A DNA stretch of 64,000 bases from assembly GCF_037971845.1 (NCBI RefSeq), contig NZ_CP150227.1, positions 6,937,615 to 7,001,614 of the forward strand. Reading direction: 5' to 3'. Positions 35,165 to 44,796 of this stretch are shown here, in pieces (the first letter of the stretch is position 1; each line of letters starts with the position of its first letter). The notes under the pieces were generated by a model. It did not search any database, was not told where the DNA came from, and worked only from the letters and a program-made list of their open reading frames with translations. A program made the translations under genes and the position numbers. The DNA comes from Paenibacillus sp. FSL R5-0766 (GTDB taxonomy: Bacteria > Bacillota > Bacilli > Paenibacillales > Paenibacillaceae).

Positions 35165-36991
35165 TTACTCAGCTACAACTGCTTTGTCTGCATTAACTTG
35201 CAGGTCGCTCAGGTAAACGCCTGTTCCATCACCAATCGCATAGTTCATTACACGTTTGTTAACTGGTGCTACAACTGCACGATACAGTGTAGGGAATACA
35301 GGAACTTCATCTACCATGTATTGCTGCCATTGATTGTAGATCTCTTTACGCTTGTCTACATCAAATGCTTCAGCAGAGATACCTTGTGCCAGCAATTTGT
35401 CATTCTCTTCGCTGGAGAATCTGGAGAAGTTGTAGAGTGCATCGCGGCCATACAGACCAGATGGATCTACGTCAATACCAACGCCCCATGCTGCTTGATA
35501 CACATCAATATTCGGATCATCTTTACCTGTGTTACCTACACGGTCATAGAAGCTGTTGAATTCAACCATTTCCAGGTTTACTTTCAAACCAATAGCTGCC
35601 CATGATTGAACATAATAACGAGCCAATGGTTCAGCTGTGTCGCCACCAGTCATGGATACAAAGTTGATTTCGAGTGGTGTTCCATCCGGATTCGTACGGA
35701 ATTCACCATCCAGTTTGTAACCAGCTTCGTCAAGCAATGCTTTCGCTGCTTCTGGATCATATGCTACACCCGGATTGTTGGAATCATGGAATTCTGGGTG
35801 AGACGGTGGAATCAGCGTTGTTGCATTCCAACGCAGACCATTATAGAAACGTTTACCTACTTGATCGTTATCTACAGCCATCCACATTGCTTTACGCAAG
35901 TTTTTGTCGCCCATTTTTGCTTCGGCATTGCTTACAACTTTTCCGTTCTCTTCATCCCACGTACCCAGTTTGAAACCGATGTACGTATAAGCACGATCGA
36001 TTGTGCCCAGGAATTCTACGTTGGACAGGTTAGCATTGTCTTTGTATTGATCTGTCGGGAATGCATCCACGAGATCTACCCCGCCAGATTTCAGTTCTTG
36101 AACAACCGTTGTCGGGTTGATAACTTTCAGAGTTACACCATCCAGTTTTGGAGCTCCACGCCAGTAGTCATCATTTTTAACAAAAGTTACAGACTCACCT
36201 GGAGTGATCACATCCACTTTAAATGGACCAAAACCAATTGGTTTTTCACGTACTTCTTTGGAAGAAGACATTTTGGCTACATCCATATCTCCGAAGATAT
36301 GTTTAGCCAGTGGATATGTCCATACGCCACCTGTCAGCAGGGACGGAGTAGATTCTTTATACGTAATGCTGATTTGTTTGTCGCTCAGCACTTTAATACC
36401 AGAGATTGTTTTTGCTTTTCCAGCATGATACTCGTCCATACCTACTACACTAGTGAAGTTGGAGTCGTAACGTGGACCATCATACGCTTTGTTACCGATC
36501 ACTTCATAAGCAAACTGCAGATCTTCAGCCGTTACCGGCTTGCCATCATGCCAGTTTACATTGTCGCGAATGGTCAGTGTGAACGTTTTGCCATCTTCGG
36601 AAGTCTCATATGTTGCAGCACCATCATTGGTGTACACATAGTCTTTATCCCAAGTCAGCAAGCCTTCATCGAACCATTGAAGAACCTGTGCATCCGGGTT
36701 ACCGGAATAGAAGTTAAAGTTCAGTGTACCTTCAAAAGCAGTATCTGATACAAGTCCGAATGTAATCGATCCACCTTCGATCGCAGTACCCTCATTCGTT
36801 TTGACATTGTTGAAGTCTTCAATGGAGTAAACGCCCTCTTCATTAGCAGGTTTTTCCTCCGTTTTTCCCTCTTCTGTGTTGGAAGCTGGAGCTGGAGTAG
36901 CTGCTTCTTTCTCAGAGCACGCTGCGAGCACCAATACAAAGACCAACATCATCGTGAAAAATAGTCCCCGTGAAAATAATCCCTTTTTCAT
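35165..36991 (-). CDS. oppA: Oligopeptide ABC transporter, substrate-binding lipoprotein
   Basis: The 608-aa SBP_bac_5 family protein captures peptides outside the membrane. It has a lipoprotein signal with lipobox LAAC (VLVLAACSEKE), then an acidic linker, then the two-lobed binding domain (LTIRDNVNWHDGKPVTAEDLQFAYEVI is the family signature). I start at the ATG at 36991, preceded by AAAGGGAGGAAAGGTTC; the upstream in-frame ATG lies inside the oppC gene. It is last in the operon. Peptide, nickel or other ligand cannot be distinguished with certainty. Confidence 0.93.
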   Translation of the reverse strand: MKKGLFSRGLFFTMMLVFVLVLAACSEKEAATPAPASNTEEGKTEEKPANEEGVYSIEDFNNVKTNEGTAIEGGSITFGLVSDTAFEGTLNFNFYSGNPDAQVLQWFDEGLLTWDKDYVYTNDGAATYETSEDGKTFTLTIRDNVNWHDGKPVTAEDLQFAYEVIGNKAYDGPRYDSNFTSVVGMDEYHAGKAKTISGIKVLSDKQISITYKESTPSLLTGGVWTYPLAKHIFGDMDVAKMSSSKEVREKPIGFGPFKVDVITPGESVTFVKNDDYWRGAPKLDGVTLKVINPTTVVQELKSGGVDLVDAFPTDQYKDNANLSNVEFLGTIDRAYTYIGFKLGTWDEENGKVVSNAEAKMGDKNLRKAMWMAVDNDQVGKRFYNGLRWNATTLIPPSHPEFHDSNNPGVAYDPEAAKALLDEAGYKLDGEFRTNPDGTPLEINFVSMTGGDTAEPLARYYVQSWAAIGLKVNLEMVEFNSFYDRVGNTGKDDPNIDVYQAAWGVGIDVDPSGLYGRDALYNFSRFSSEENDKLLAQGISAEAFDVDKRKEIYNQWQQYMVDEVPVFPTLYRAVVAPVNKRVMNYAIGDGTGVYLSDLQVNADKAVVAE

Positions 36992-37010
36992 GAACCTTTC
37001 CTCCCTTTTT

Positions 37011-37916
37011 TTAACCTCTTCTTTGTCTTGCATCAGTCGCACGCTTTAGGGCTTGACCGACATTATTTATACTCAACATCAATACCAGAATCAGTACCGA
37101 TGCGGGTAGCCATATCCACCATCTGGATTCCAGGGTTTGCGGATTACGTGCATAACTTACGAGTGTTCCAAGACTAGGCGTACTTTCGGGAAAACCAAAC
37201 CCTAGGAAAGACAGCCCGGATTCGAGGCCAATGTTGGCAGCGAGATTCAATGTCATCGTTACGATGATAATGGAACTCAGATTCGGAAGAACCTGTGAGA
37301 GCATAATCTTCAGATGAGAAGAGCCCAATGTTTTTGAAGCTTTTACATAATCCAGTTCCCGTTCCTGTAATGCTTTGGAGCGAATCAATCTGGCGATACC
37401 CATCCAGAGAAATGCCGTCATGATAAGAGAGAACGAGATGATATTGTATTTCGGTACTGCCGTAACAAACGCAATAACAATCATCAACATGGGAAGGATC
37501 ATGAAGAAATCAACAACACGCATAAACAGGTTGTCTATCATTCCACCGAAATAACCGGATAAAAGGCCAATTAAGATACCTATGAAGCCAGTCATTAACG
37601 TTACGATAATTCCAATGGTCAGGGAGTTACGTGTACCGATGACCAGTTGGCCAAATACATCACGACCTCCATAGTCCGTTCCAAGCCAATATTTCGCGGA
37701 TGGCGGTTCATATAAGGCAAACAGATCCACGCGTACGATATCATCCTGATTCAGAATGAGAGACGTGCCATATACCAGCAACATGACCAAGCCCAAGAAA
37801 ATGAGCGAGATTAGTGCCACCTTATCTCTGACAAGCTCCCTCCATAAAATACTCAAGCTGGAGGGGCTTTTATCAACCTTTTGTGAAGTTACAACTACCT
37901 CGTTGGCCTTGCTCAT
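37011..37916 (-). CDS. oppC: Oligopeptide ABC transporter permease OppC
   Basis: The 301-aa inner-membrane permease has about six membrane segments, an N-terminal OppC_N region and the EAA loop ALQERELDYVKASKTLGSSHLKIMLSQVLPN that contacts the ATPases. LGTDYGGRDVFGQLVIGTRNSL is a typical OppC/DppC stretch. GGGGTGA precedes the ATG. It lies 29 bp after oppB and directly before oppA. Confidence 0.94.
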   Translation of the reverse strand: MSKANEVVVTSQKVDKSPSSLSILWRELVRDKVALISLIFLGLVMLLVYGTSLILNQDDIVRVDLFALYEPPSAKYWLGTDYGGRDVFGQLVIGTRNSLTIGIIVTLMTGFIGILIGLLSGYFGGMIDNLFMRVVDFFMILPMLMIVIAFVTAVPKYNIISFSLIMTAFLWMGIARLIRSKALQERELDYVKASKTLGSSHLKIMLSQVLPNLSSIIIVTMTLNLAANIGLESGLSFLGFGFPESTPSLGTLVSYARNPQTLESRWWIWLPASVLILVLMLSINNVGQALKRATDARQRRG

Positions 37917-37945
37917 CTTGTTTTCACCCCGAAATCTTCAAGTTC

Positions 37946-38908
37946 TTACTTGATCCGTATACGTGGATCTACAATTCCCAGAATTATGTCAGACAGCAAT
38001 GCCCCAAGAATGGAAGCTACGCCATACAACAATACGAGTGCAGTCACAACGCTGAAGTCACGCAATGAGATGGAACTCAGGAACAACTGCCCCATACCTG
38101 GATAACTGAATATACTTTCGATAAATACCGTGCCTCCGATAAGTCCTGTGATCTCATATCCAAAGAACGCGGCGATAGGTAATAGTGAATTCCTCAAGAT
38201 ATGCCTGTTGTAGATCCGAGATTCCGAGGCACCTTTGGCTCTGGCAGTAATAACGAATTCCTTATGCTTGATATCAATGATTTCACTACGTAAATATTGA
38301 ACCGTAGATACCGTTGTAATCAGTGCCATGGATAGTGCCGGCAATAATAGATGATAGAACTTACTCATTACATAGCTGAATGTGCCTGGTGTAAGTCCTG
38401 GCGCAACGCTACCTCCTGTCGGGAACCAGCCGAAGTGGAATCCGAAGATCCATACCATCACCAGTGCGAAGATGAACAATGGTGCGGCAAACCCCAGATA
38501 GGTGTATCCCGTGATCAACCGATCAGACCAGGTATCGTTGTAACGACCGCTGATGATACCCAGTGGAATAGCGATCAGGTAAGTCAGTACAAGTGTCGCC
38601 AGTGCGAGCCAGAATGTATTTGCTACACGCTGACCGATCAAGTCGGTAACCGGCATTTTGAAACGGAAGGATTGCCCAAAATCACCTTGGATGGCGTTTT
38701 TGATCCAGTCCCAATATTGCACATACCAAGGATTATTCAATCCCAATCTCTCTCGCTGGGCTTCCAATGCTTTGGGATCAACGCTTGGATCAAGCAATCC
38801 CGTTAGTGCATCGCCCGGCATGGCCTTGGCCATCAGAAAGACCAAAAGACTAAGTAAAAAGATCTGAGGGATCATTATGATAATTCTGCGTACTATCGTT
38901 TTCCACAT
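37946..38908 (-). CDS. oppB: Oligopeptide ABC transporter permease OppB
   Basis: The 320-aa permease partner of OppC begins with the OppB N-terminal segment (IVRRIIIMIPQIFLLSLLVFLMAKAMPGD), has about six membrane helices and an EAA loop (VITARAKGASESRIYNRHILRNSLLP). It starts 7 bp after oppF ends, so translation is coupled. Confidence 0.94.
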   Translation of the reverse strand: MWKTIVRRIIIMIPQIFLLSLLVFLMAKAMPGDALTGLLDPSVDPKALEAQRERLGLNNPWYVQYWDWIKNAIQGDFGQSFRFKMPVTDLIGQRVANTFWLALATLVLTYLIAIPLGIISGRYNDTWSDRLITGYTYLGFAAPLFIFALVMVWIFGFHFGWFPTGGSVAPGLTPGTFSYVMSKFYHLLLPALSMALITTVSTVQYLRSEIIDIKHKEFVITARAKGASESRIYNRHILRNSLLPIAAFFGYEITGLIGGTVFIESIFSYPGMGQLFLSSISLRDFSVVTALVLLYGVASILGALLSDIILGIVDPRIRIK

Positions 38909-38915
38909 ATGGCCT

Positions 38916-39848
38916 TCAACCTTTCTGAGGTAGAGCTACTCGGTGAGTATCGGAAATGGATTTGAGCGAGTATGCAAGCCCTTCCTCATCAAAGAAATTT
39001 CGGTATGAATGTTCATACTCGGATTTGACCTGTTGACGGAAGGCTACCATTTCCTCTCGTTTGGTTGGGTCCATATCCGGAATGGCTGCAATAAGACGTT
39101 TGGTATAGATGTGTTGCGGATTCTCAAAAATATCATTTGTTGTGCCCTGTTCCACATATCGACCTTTATACATAATTCCAATCTCATCACACATATGGCG
39201 GATGATGCCCAGATCGTGACTGATGAACAGATACGTCAGATTTAATTCCTTTTGAATTTCCTGCATGAAGTTGAGTACCTGAGCCTGTACCGATACATCG
39301 AGTGCAGATACAGGTTCATCAGCGATAATTAACTTCGGCTTCAGTGCAATAGCCCGTGCAATGCCGATCCGTTGACGCTGCCCCCCTGAGAATTCATGCG
39401 GATATTTGTAGATTGATTCCGGACTCAGGCCAACCTTTTCAAGTAATTCTCTTACTTGTCTTTTTTCCTCGGTAGCTGTCAGACGCTCATAGTTACGGAA
39501 CGGCTCAGCGATGATATCGATAACCCGCTTCTTTGGATTCAGTGATGAATATGGGTCTTGAAAAATCATTTGTACATCACGCTGGAGCTGCCTGTTCTTA
39601 CGTCGCTCCGTAGCCAGATTTTTGCCATTAAACAGAATCTTTCCGTCAGTGACATGGTTTAGTCCAATAATGGCTCTGCCTGTTGTTGTCTTACCTGAAC
39701 CTGATTCGCCAACCAGACCATAGGTCTGTCCTTCTTCAATGGAGAAGCTAACATCATCAACAGCCTTTACACTGCCAATTTCCCGTTTAAGCAATCCACC
39801 GCGAATCGGAAAGTGTATCTTGAGCCCTTCTACTTCGAGTAATGCCAT
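38916..39848 (-). CDS. oppF: Oligopeptide ABC transporter ATP-binding protein OppF
   Basis: The 310-aa ATPase has Walker A GESGSGKTTTGR (about 49-60), the ABC signature EFSGGQRQRIGIARA, Walker B LIIADEPVSALD and the H-loop FISHDL. The C-terminal oligopeptide-transporter extension (HIYTKRLIAAIPDMDP) is present. It pairs with OppD to drive import. GAGGAATAACATA precedes the ATG; oppD ends 14 bp upstream. Confidence 0.95.
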   Translation of the reverse strand: MALLEVEGLKIHFPIRGGLLKREIGSVKAVDDVSFSIEEGQTYGLVGESGSGKTTTGRAIIGLNHVTDGKILFNGKNLATERRKNRQLQRDVQMIFQDPYSSLNPKKRVIDIIAEPFRNYERLTATEEKRQVRELLEKVGLSPESIYKYPHEFSGGQRQRIGIARAIALKPKLIIADEPVSALDVSVQAQVLNFMQEIQKELNLTYLFISHDLGIIRHMCDEIGIMYKGRYVEQGTTNDIFENPQHIYTKRLIAAIPDMDPTKREEMVAFRQQVKSEYEHSYRNFFDEEGLAYSLKSISDTHRVALPQKG

Positions 39849-39862
39849 TATGTTATTCCTCC

Positions 39863-40861
39863 TCAGCTTTGGTCAGGGAAATGAAAGTGCTGGTAACAGG
39901 TACACCGTACAAAGTGACCTGGTGCAATTTCATGCATCTGTGGGTTCTCTTCATGAGCCGATTCACTAATCCATGGAATTCGGGCTTTGAATCTGCACCC
40001 TTTGCGAGGAAGATTTTTGAGTGATGGTACGATGCCTTGGATGACATGTAATTTGGATCTTTCTTCAGACAGGGTGGGAATAGAGTTCAACAGTGAGCGG
40101 GTATATGGATGCTTCGCATCGTTCATCAATGTGAAGATATCTGCGATTTCAACAATTTCGCCTGCATACATAACTGCAACGCGATCAGCCATCTCAGCTA
40201 CGACACCCAGATCATGTGTAATGAGAATAATGCCTGCGTTAATTTCATTCTTCAGATCACGGATCAGCTCCAGAATCTGTAGTTGAATCGTAACGTCAAG
40301 CGCCGTCGTTGGTTCATCGGCTATGAGTAGTTCCGGTTTGTTGGCAATCGCAATGGCAATAACAATTCTCTGTCTCATACCACCAGATAGTTCGTGGGGA
40401 TACTGCTTGTATATTTGTTCGGGACGTGGAATCCCTACCTGATTCAATAAGTGAATGACCTTTTCTCTCTTCTCTCTGGAAGACAGCTTGGGCTGATGAA
40501 GTGTGAGAATCTCTTCAATCTGTTCACCAATAATCATTAGAGGATTTAGTGCGGACAATGGGTCCTGAAAAATCATGCCCATTTCTTTACCGCGTAGCTT
40601 GTTTAACTTGCTTGGGGAGATGTTGGCAATATCTTGTCCTTTATAGAGAATCTGGCCTTCGATTTTTGCTTTGTTGTGCAAACCCATAAGAGAGAATGCA
40701 AAAGCACTTTTACCTGACCCGGATTCACCTACAATCGCCAACACTTCATTTTTCTTCACCGTAAGGTTAACGTGATCCACTGCTGCATAATAGTCATCTT
40801 CAATTCTGAATGATGTTGTTAGATTTCTGACTTCCAATAGCTCTGTATTCAAATCAATCAC
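39863..40861 (-). CDS. oppD: Oligopeptide ABC transporter ATP-binding protein OppD
   Basis: The ATPase has Walker A GESGSGKSAFAFSL, signature ELSGGMRQRIVIAIA, Walker B LLIADEPTTALD, H-loop LITHDL and the C-terminal extension with KGCRFKARI and C residues near the end (FVRCTCYQ). The most upstream ATG (40960) would add 33 residues that do not look like an ABC protein (MYKLLFVIFKNLEIYSG). I prefer the GTG at 40861 (332 aa); a TTG at 40852 behind AGGGTGAT is nearly as good. It is the first gene of oppD-F-B-C-A. Confidence 0.9.
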   Translation of the reverse strand: MIDLNTELLEVRNLTTSFRIEDDYYAAVDHVNLTVKKNEVLAIVGESGSGKSAFAFSLMGLHNKAKIEGQILYKGQDIANISPSKLNKLRGKEMGMIFQDPLSALNPLMIIGEQIEEILTLHQPKLSSREKREKVIHLLNQVGIPRPEQIYKQYPHELSGGMRQRIVIAIAIANKPELLIADEPTTALDVTIQLQILELIRDLKNEINAGIILITHDLGVVAEMADRVAVMYAGEIVEIADIFTLMNDAKHPYTRSLLNSIPTLSEERSKLHVIQGIVPSLKNLPRKGCRFKARIPWISESAHEENPQMHEIAPGHFVRCTCYQHFHFPDQS

Positions 40862-41029
40862 CCTAACCCCATAATTTCCGTAGATTGTATTCGTGTGTAG
40901 AGGAATGCATCCACTGTATATTTCCAAGTTCTTGAAGATAACGAACAATAGCTTATACAAAATACCAAATTGTTAGGAGAAACAAGTTTAAGAGACTCGT
41001 ATTTAGACCATTGGTCAATTAATGTTGAT

Positions 41030-41096
41030 AATTCCTAGCGGAATTATATATCAAAATAATTAATGTAATCATACGTGTAATTTTAGCTAACGTCAA
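41030..41096 (-). promoter_or_regulatory. Promoter and leader palindrome of the opp operon
   Basis: On the minus strand TTGACG (41096-41091), a 17-nt spacer and TATGAT (41073-41068) form a strong sigma-A promoter, giving a leader of about 200 nt before oppD. A perfect palindrome AATTCC-TAGC-GGAATT (41030-41045) lies just downstream of the predicted start and could be an operator. The remaining AT-rich stretch 41097-41513 shows no gene. Confidence 0.65.
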
Positions 41097-41513
41097 TGCT
41101 TATTTTGAGATTTTTGGTATAAATGTTTTTTATACTACAGATTTGGATATTAGTAATACTATAAAGGTATATATCAGAGAATTTGAGAGGTGTTATTTTG
41201 TTTTTTGGCTGTGAGGTGAGCATAGGCAATTAGCCGATATAACATATACGTAACATAGTAGTTACATCAAATGTATGTGTATGCTTTAATTTAAGTAGAC
41301 ATTCTTAATTTTGCGTGAGGTAAATGTGACATATATGAGTGATGATTATATCTCGCTCTATAGCTGAATTTTATTGAACCGGAGCCGTTATGCTTACAAT
41401 TGAAATAATATGTGCGATCAGAGTAAAAAATCTAGTTAATCTAGTATAGTTTTATTTATTTGCTAATGTAAAGACCAAATTGTCATCTTTTATCATTTAT
41501 TTTACAAAAGAAA

Positions 41514-41541
41514 GAAAAAAGCCCTGCAAAATGCAGAGCTT
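41514..41541 (-). terminator. Terminator of the CwlK-like peptidase gene
   Basis: The stem AAGC..TGCA / TGCA..GCTT (41519-41541) is followed by TTTTTTC on the minus strand, 40 bp after the stop codon. Confidence 0.75.
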
Positions 41542-41580
41542 ATCTAATAATTATTCATTTAAGTGTATATATAACACCTT

Positions 41581-42171
41581 TTACTGAGAGTCAGGAGGTC
41601 TTTTACCACGTTTTAACTCATTGATACTCAAGCCAAAATCCATCTGCAAGTGAGGATAGTCCGGAAAGTTTGCCCAATCTCCACCCCAAGTGAAACCTAA
41701 CTCTTTGGCGAGGTCCACAACTTCCATCCAGTCTGCCTTGCCATTGCCGTTATCATCCCGTTCCATATCCCACACCACATCACCCTCAGGCGTCCTCAAT
41801 GCAAAATCAATTGCTAATCCGTAGTTATGATATGACTCACCACCACGCGCATTAGTAACGATATTGCCTGCACTTGAGCGTCCTTGGTTGAATAGTGCAT
41901 CTTGCTCCTCGGAACTTCGGTAACCGTGGGTGATAACAATCTCTATTCCACGTCTCGCTGCCTTACGTACCAATAACTCTTCATTTTCTGCCACTACAGG
42001 GTGTAGACCTGTAATTGGTACAGCATCTTGGATTGTTGTCCCAGGCCACATATTATCTATATCATCTTTTTGCTGTAACCACACATATATAATGGAAAGT
42101 AAAAGAGTAGCTATAATCCAGTTTTTCAGACTCTTTTTTCTCTGTTTGCCTTTACGTTTTGATGTATTCAT
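41581..42171 (-). CDS. M15-family L-Ala-D-Glu / D-Ala-D-Ala peptidase (CwlK/VanY-like)
   Basis: The 196-aa protein has a basic N-terminus, one membrane helix (NWIIATLLLSIIYVWL) and an extracellular M15 peptidase domain. The Zn site is intact: His and Asp in ESYHNYGLAIDFAL and the second His in FPDYPHLQMDF, with THGYRSSEEQDALFNQGR as family context. The insert RDDNGNGKADWME is an acidic loop. Closest in layout to CwlK of B. subtilis, an L-alanyl-D-glutamate endopeptidase; VanY-type carboxypeptidase activity is the alternative. The ATG at 42171 has AGGAG 5 nt upstream; the GTG two codons earlier overlaps it. Confidence 0.88.
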   Translation of the reverse strand: MNTSKRKGKQRKKSLKNWIIATLLLSIIYVWLQQKDDIDNMWPGTTIQDAVPITGLHPVVAENEELLVRKAARRGIEIVITHGYRSSEEQDALFNQGRSSAGNIVTNARGGESYHNYGLAIDFALRTPEGDVVWDMERDDNGNGKADWMEVVDLAKELGFTWGGDWANFPDYPHLQMDFGLSINELKRGKRPPDSQ

Positions 42172-42344
42172 ATCCACTCCTGGTGTTTATTCTGAAATAA
42201 ACAGCTATTCCTGCTGCCTGTACCTTTTCAGTAGATTAGACTCTATTATAATTCATTTGAGCCTTGAATGCTTCTATCACCACAGTATTGAATTGTTCCA
42301 TTTGTTAGAGTGGATCTGTTATTTCTATTCTTCTATTGATATAT

Positions 42345-42377
42345 ACAAAAAAGCAGCCGGCTATAAGCCGACTGCTT
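42345..42377 (-). terminator. Terminator of the rpsF-ssb-rpsR operon
   Basis: The stem AAGCAG.CGGC / GCCG.CTGCTT (42351-42377) is followed by TTTTTTG on the minus strand, 22 bp after the rpsR stop. Confidence 0.85.
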
Positions 42378-42398
42378 CGTATGCAAGCTGAGTAAAAA

Positions 42399-42671
42399 CT
42401 ACTCAGTTGTGTATGGCAATAATGCGATTTGACGGGAGCGTTTGATTGCAATCGTCAGCATGCGTTGATATTTAGCGCTAGTACCTGTTACACGGCGTGG
42501 CAAAATTTTTCCACGTTCGCTGATAAATTTACGAAGCAAGTCCGTATCTTTATAATCGATGTGAGTAATTTTGTTAGCTGTGAAGAAGCACACTTTACGA
42601 CGTTTATTACGGCCGCCACGACGTGCCGGTCTTTTATCGTTGTCTCCGCCTTCTCTTTGCTTGAAGCCCAT
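42399..42671 (-). CDS. rpsR: 30S ribosomal protein S18
   Basis: The 90-aa S18 has the typical core [21 protein letters not shown] and [18 protein letters not shown]. The N-terminus is extended and rich in Gly/Arg/Asp ([20 protein letters not shown]). Third gene of the rpsF-ssb-rpsR operon. Confidence 0.98.
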   Translation of the reverse strand: MGFKQREGGDNDKRPARRGGRNKRRKVCFFTANKITHIDYKDTDLLRKFISERGKILPRRVTGTSAKYQRMLTIAIKRSRQIALLPYTTE

Positions 42672-42728
42672 GCTTTTCAGTCCTTTCCTATCATGTAACC
42701 CATATCTCCTAAGAGTTATCAGCTCATG

Positions 42729-43214
42729 TTAAAATGGCAAATCATCATCCGATATATCAATCGGTTTTCCGTCATCGGAAAAAGGATCCTGATTGTTGCT
42801 ACGCGAATTATTGTTATTGTTCGCGCGTCCGCCGCCTCCATAAGAAGGCTCTTCACGCATTGGTTGCCCACCGCCGCCACCGCTATTATCACGGTTAGCT
42901 GACTCCAAGAAACGGACATTATCGGCAATGACTTCGGTCACGTATACACGTTTTCCTTCGTTATTCTCGTAGTTCCGTACTTGAATGCGTCCTTCGACTG
43001 CAGCCAGGCGTCCTTTGCGCAAGTAGTTCGCACAGGTCTCGGCAAGCTGTCTCCAGGTTACGACCGGAATGAAATCGGCTTCCTTTTCTCCCCCTTGGCT
43101 TGTAAACGGTCTGTCCACTGCCAAAGTAAATTGCGTAACTGCCACTCCTGCTGGAGTGTAACGCAACTCAGGGTCCCGGGTTAACCGGCCGATCAGAATG
43201 ACACGGTTCAACAA
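42729..43214 (-). CDS. ssb: Single-stranded DNA-binding protein
   Basis: The 161-aa protein has an OB-fold domain ([21 protein letters not shown], about 1-105), a Gly/Asn-rich linker ([21 protein letters not shown]) and the acidic C-terminal tip DISDDDLPF that recruits replication and repair proteins. The start is TTG at 43214 behind GGAGGGG; a second TTG follows it. Confidence 0.98.
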   Translation of the reverse strand: MLNRVILIGRLTRDPELRYTPAGVAVTQFTLAVDRPFTSQGGEKEADFIPVVTWRQLAETCANYLRKGRLAAVEGRIQVRNYENNEGKRVYVTEVIADNVRFLESANRDNSGGGGGQPMREEPSYGGGGRANNNNNSRSNNQDPFSDDGKPIDISDDDLPF

Positions 43215-43262
43215 TGTAATCCCCTCCTTCAGAGCGTATTGGTGCGTTAATCACGAGTAGTC

Positions 43263-43556
43263 TTAAGCAGACTTAACGTCGTTGGTAATGAGATAACGAA
43301 TTACTTCGTCAGAAATCTTCATGAGACGCTCAAGTTCAGTTACAACTGCTGGTTCAGCAGTGAAATGTACCAGAACATAAAAACCATCACGGAATTTCTT
43401 GATCTCATACGCAAGACGGCGTTTACCCATAACGTCGTGAGCTGTAACTTCACCACCGCCGTTGGAGATGATGCCTTGGAATTTATCGACTGTAGCTTGA
43501 ACAACTTCTTGCTCAATGTCAGGACGAATAATGTACATCACTTCATATTTGCGCAT
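43263..43556 (-). CDS. rpsF: 30S ribosomal protein S6
   Basis: The 97-aa S6 begins MRKYEVMYIIRPDIEQE and holds the GKRRLAYEIKKFRDGFYVLVHF core. The ATG at 43556 is preceded by AAGGAGGTGAAAATT, so the in-frame ATG 60 bp upstream is not used. First gene of the operon with ssb and rpsR. Confidence 0.98.
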   Translation of the reverse strand: MRKYEVMYIIRPDIEQEVVQATVDKFQGIISNGGGEVTAHDVMGKRRLAYEIKKFRDGFYVLVHFTAEPAVVTELERLMKISDEVIRYLITNDVKSA

Positions 43557-43758
43557 AATTTTCACCTCCTTATGGACTCTGGCCCTCAATCTAGGTTGAG
43601 AGCAAGGAACGAGCACAAACTCGAACTATATTAATATAACAAATACCGAGTCAAAGTGCAAGCAAACGTTCCCTGTACATATTGGCACATGATCAGCCTG
43701 GCTATGGAGCACACTACAGAAGCAACAAAGTAACATAATCTGCAGAGGAGGTTTTATC

Positions 43759-43953
43759 ATGGGTGAAAAAACCGAGTTTGAACCAGGAGACAAAGCCCCA
43801 AACGATGGAGAGTACACAGAAGTTGGGGAAAAAAGCTTTGTCACGGAAATTCAGAACCCAAAGCGGGTAACGCTGCAAAAAGGTGAGGCTTTTCCCGAAA
43901 CAAGCAATCATAATCGCAAGTGGAAGAAGCTGACCAAAGCCCGCGTCCATTAA
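43759..43953 (+). CDS. YjzC-family small protein
   Basis: The 64-aa protein begins MGEKTEFEPGDKAPNDGEYTEVG and contains the Lys/Gly pattern LQKGEAFPETSNHNRKW, matching the YjzC family of Bacillales (small proteins of unknown function). GAGGAGG is well placed before the ATG. It stands alone on the plus strand among minus-strand operons, with a terminator at 44215. The stretch 43954-44214 holds only short chance ORFs. Confidence 0.8.
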   Translation: MGEKTEFEPGDKAPNDGEYTEVGEKSFVTEIQNPKRVTLQKGEAFPETSNHNRKWKKLTKARVH

Positions 43954-44214
43954 TCGCAATACTTTTTTTTCGATCCATGTATATAAAACGGAATAAAGCA
44001 CATAATACAATCAGGCGGTGCACGAGAGAGGTGTGGTTCCGTTGGACAACGAAGCCGATCATTCGCTGTTGGAGATTCATCACGTAATTTAAGAAGCAAG
44101 TGGTTATGTGTAGTAAGGCCCTTCGTCTGAAGCACGCGTATTGCTACGTGCAGTACACCAAGTGTCTGATTGTTACGACCGATTGTTTCCTAACAAACAA
44201 ATGCACCGCCGGAT

Positions 44215-44243
44215 AAAGAGCCCTTCGGGGCTCTTTATTTTTC
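44215..44243 (+). terminator. Strong intrinsic terminator after yjzC
   Basis: The 9-bp perfect stem AAAGAGCCC / GGGCTCTTT with a TTCG tetraloop (44215-44236) is followed by ATTTTTCG on the plus strand. Confidence 0.85.
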
Positions 44244-44308
44244 GTTTTAGTCATTAATGATGCATCTGATATAGATACGTGTTCAATACATATTCAATAA
44301 AACGTTAT

Positions 44309-44339
44309 ACAAAAAAAGACTTTCCTAATGGAAAGTCTT
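44309..44339 (-). terminator. Terminator of the tRNA-Ser gene
   Basis: The 10-bp perfect stem AAGACTTTCC / GGAAAGTCTT (44316-44339) is followed by TTTTTTTG on the minus strand. Confidence 0.85.
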
Positions 44340-44392
44340 CTTATCGATCTTTTTATTAAACTCAATGTGTATTGAGTAAATTACAACTGAAG

Positions 44393-44483
44393 TGGCGGAA
44401 AGGGTGGGATTCGAACCCACGCACGCTGTGACACGCCTAACTGATTTCGAGTCAGCCCCCTTGGGCCTCTTGGGTACCTTTCC
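44393..44483 (-). tRNA. tRNA-Ser(CGA)
   Basis: The 91-nt gene includes an encoded 3' CCA. The acceptor stem is GGAAAGG / CCTTTCC with discriminator G. The anticodon stem-loop CTGA-CTCGAAA-TCAG gives anticodon CGA (reads UCG). The long variable arm expected for serine tRNA and the T-arm GTGGGTTCGAATCCCAC are present. It is a single gene, not part of a cluster. Confidence 0.93.
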
Positions 44484-44586
44484 GCAGCAATATTGATTAT
44501 AGCATGATCATTTACAGAACGCAACACTCATACAGAGCCTGCATGTAAACGTTATTACGCGTACTGCATACCGAATTATTGCAAGA

Positions 44587-44796
44587 TCAGGATTCAGTGG
44601 AATCTTCGGCTGAACGCAGTACCTTCTTCATGTTTTTCTCGAATTTCGCTCTTGGAATCAACACGCTGTGTTTACATCCGACACACTTAATCCGAATATC
44701 CATACCCATACGAATGATCTCCATCTCATTGCTGCCACAGGGATGCTGCTTCTTCATCTGCACGATATCCCCAAGCTGGAAACTTTTACGCTCCAC
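44587..44796 (-). CDS. DUF951 family protein
   Basis: A small protein with the DUF951 signature QLGDIVQMKKQHPCGSNEME and IKCVGCKHSVLIPRAKFEK, which contains a CxxC (CVGC) suited to metal binding. Usual position next to an MscS channel gene. I prefer the GTG at 44796 (69 aa) because AGGGGG lies 9 nt upstream and the result begins ERKSFQLGDIV like the family; an ATG at 44814 has no Shine-Dalgarno sequence. It overlaps the end of the MscS gene by 11 nt. The function of the family is unknown. Confidence 0.85.
   Translation of the reverse strand: MERKSFQLGDIVQMKKQHPCGSNEMEIIRMGMDIRIKCVGCKHSVLIPRAKFEKNMKKVLRSAEDSTES

Noticed and set aside
35606..36748. 380-aa plus-strand frame opposite oppA
   Set aside because: Long antisense frame caused by codon bias of oppA; Cys/Phe/His-rich composition is not protein-like.
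44040..44100. Short plus-strand frame after yjzC (PLDNEADHSLLEIHHVI)
   Set aside because: Only 16-24 codons with GTG/TTG starts; cannot be told from chance.
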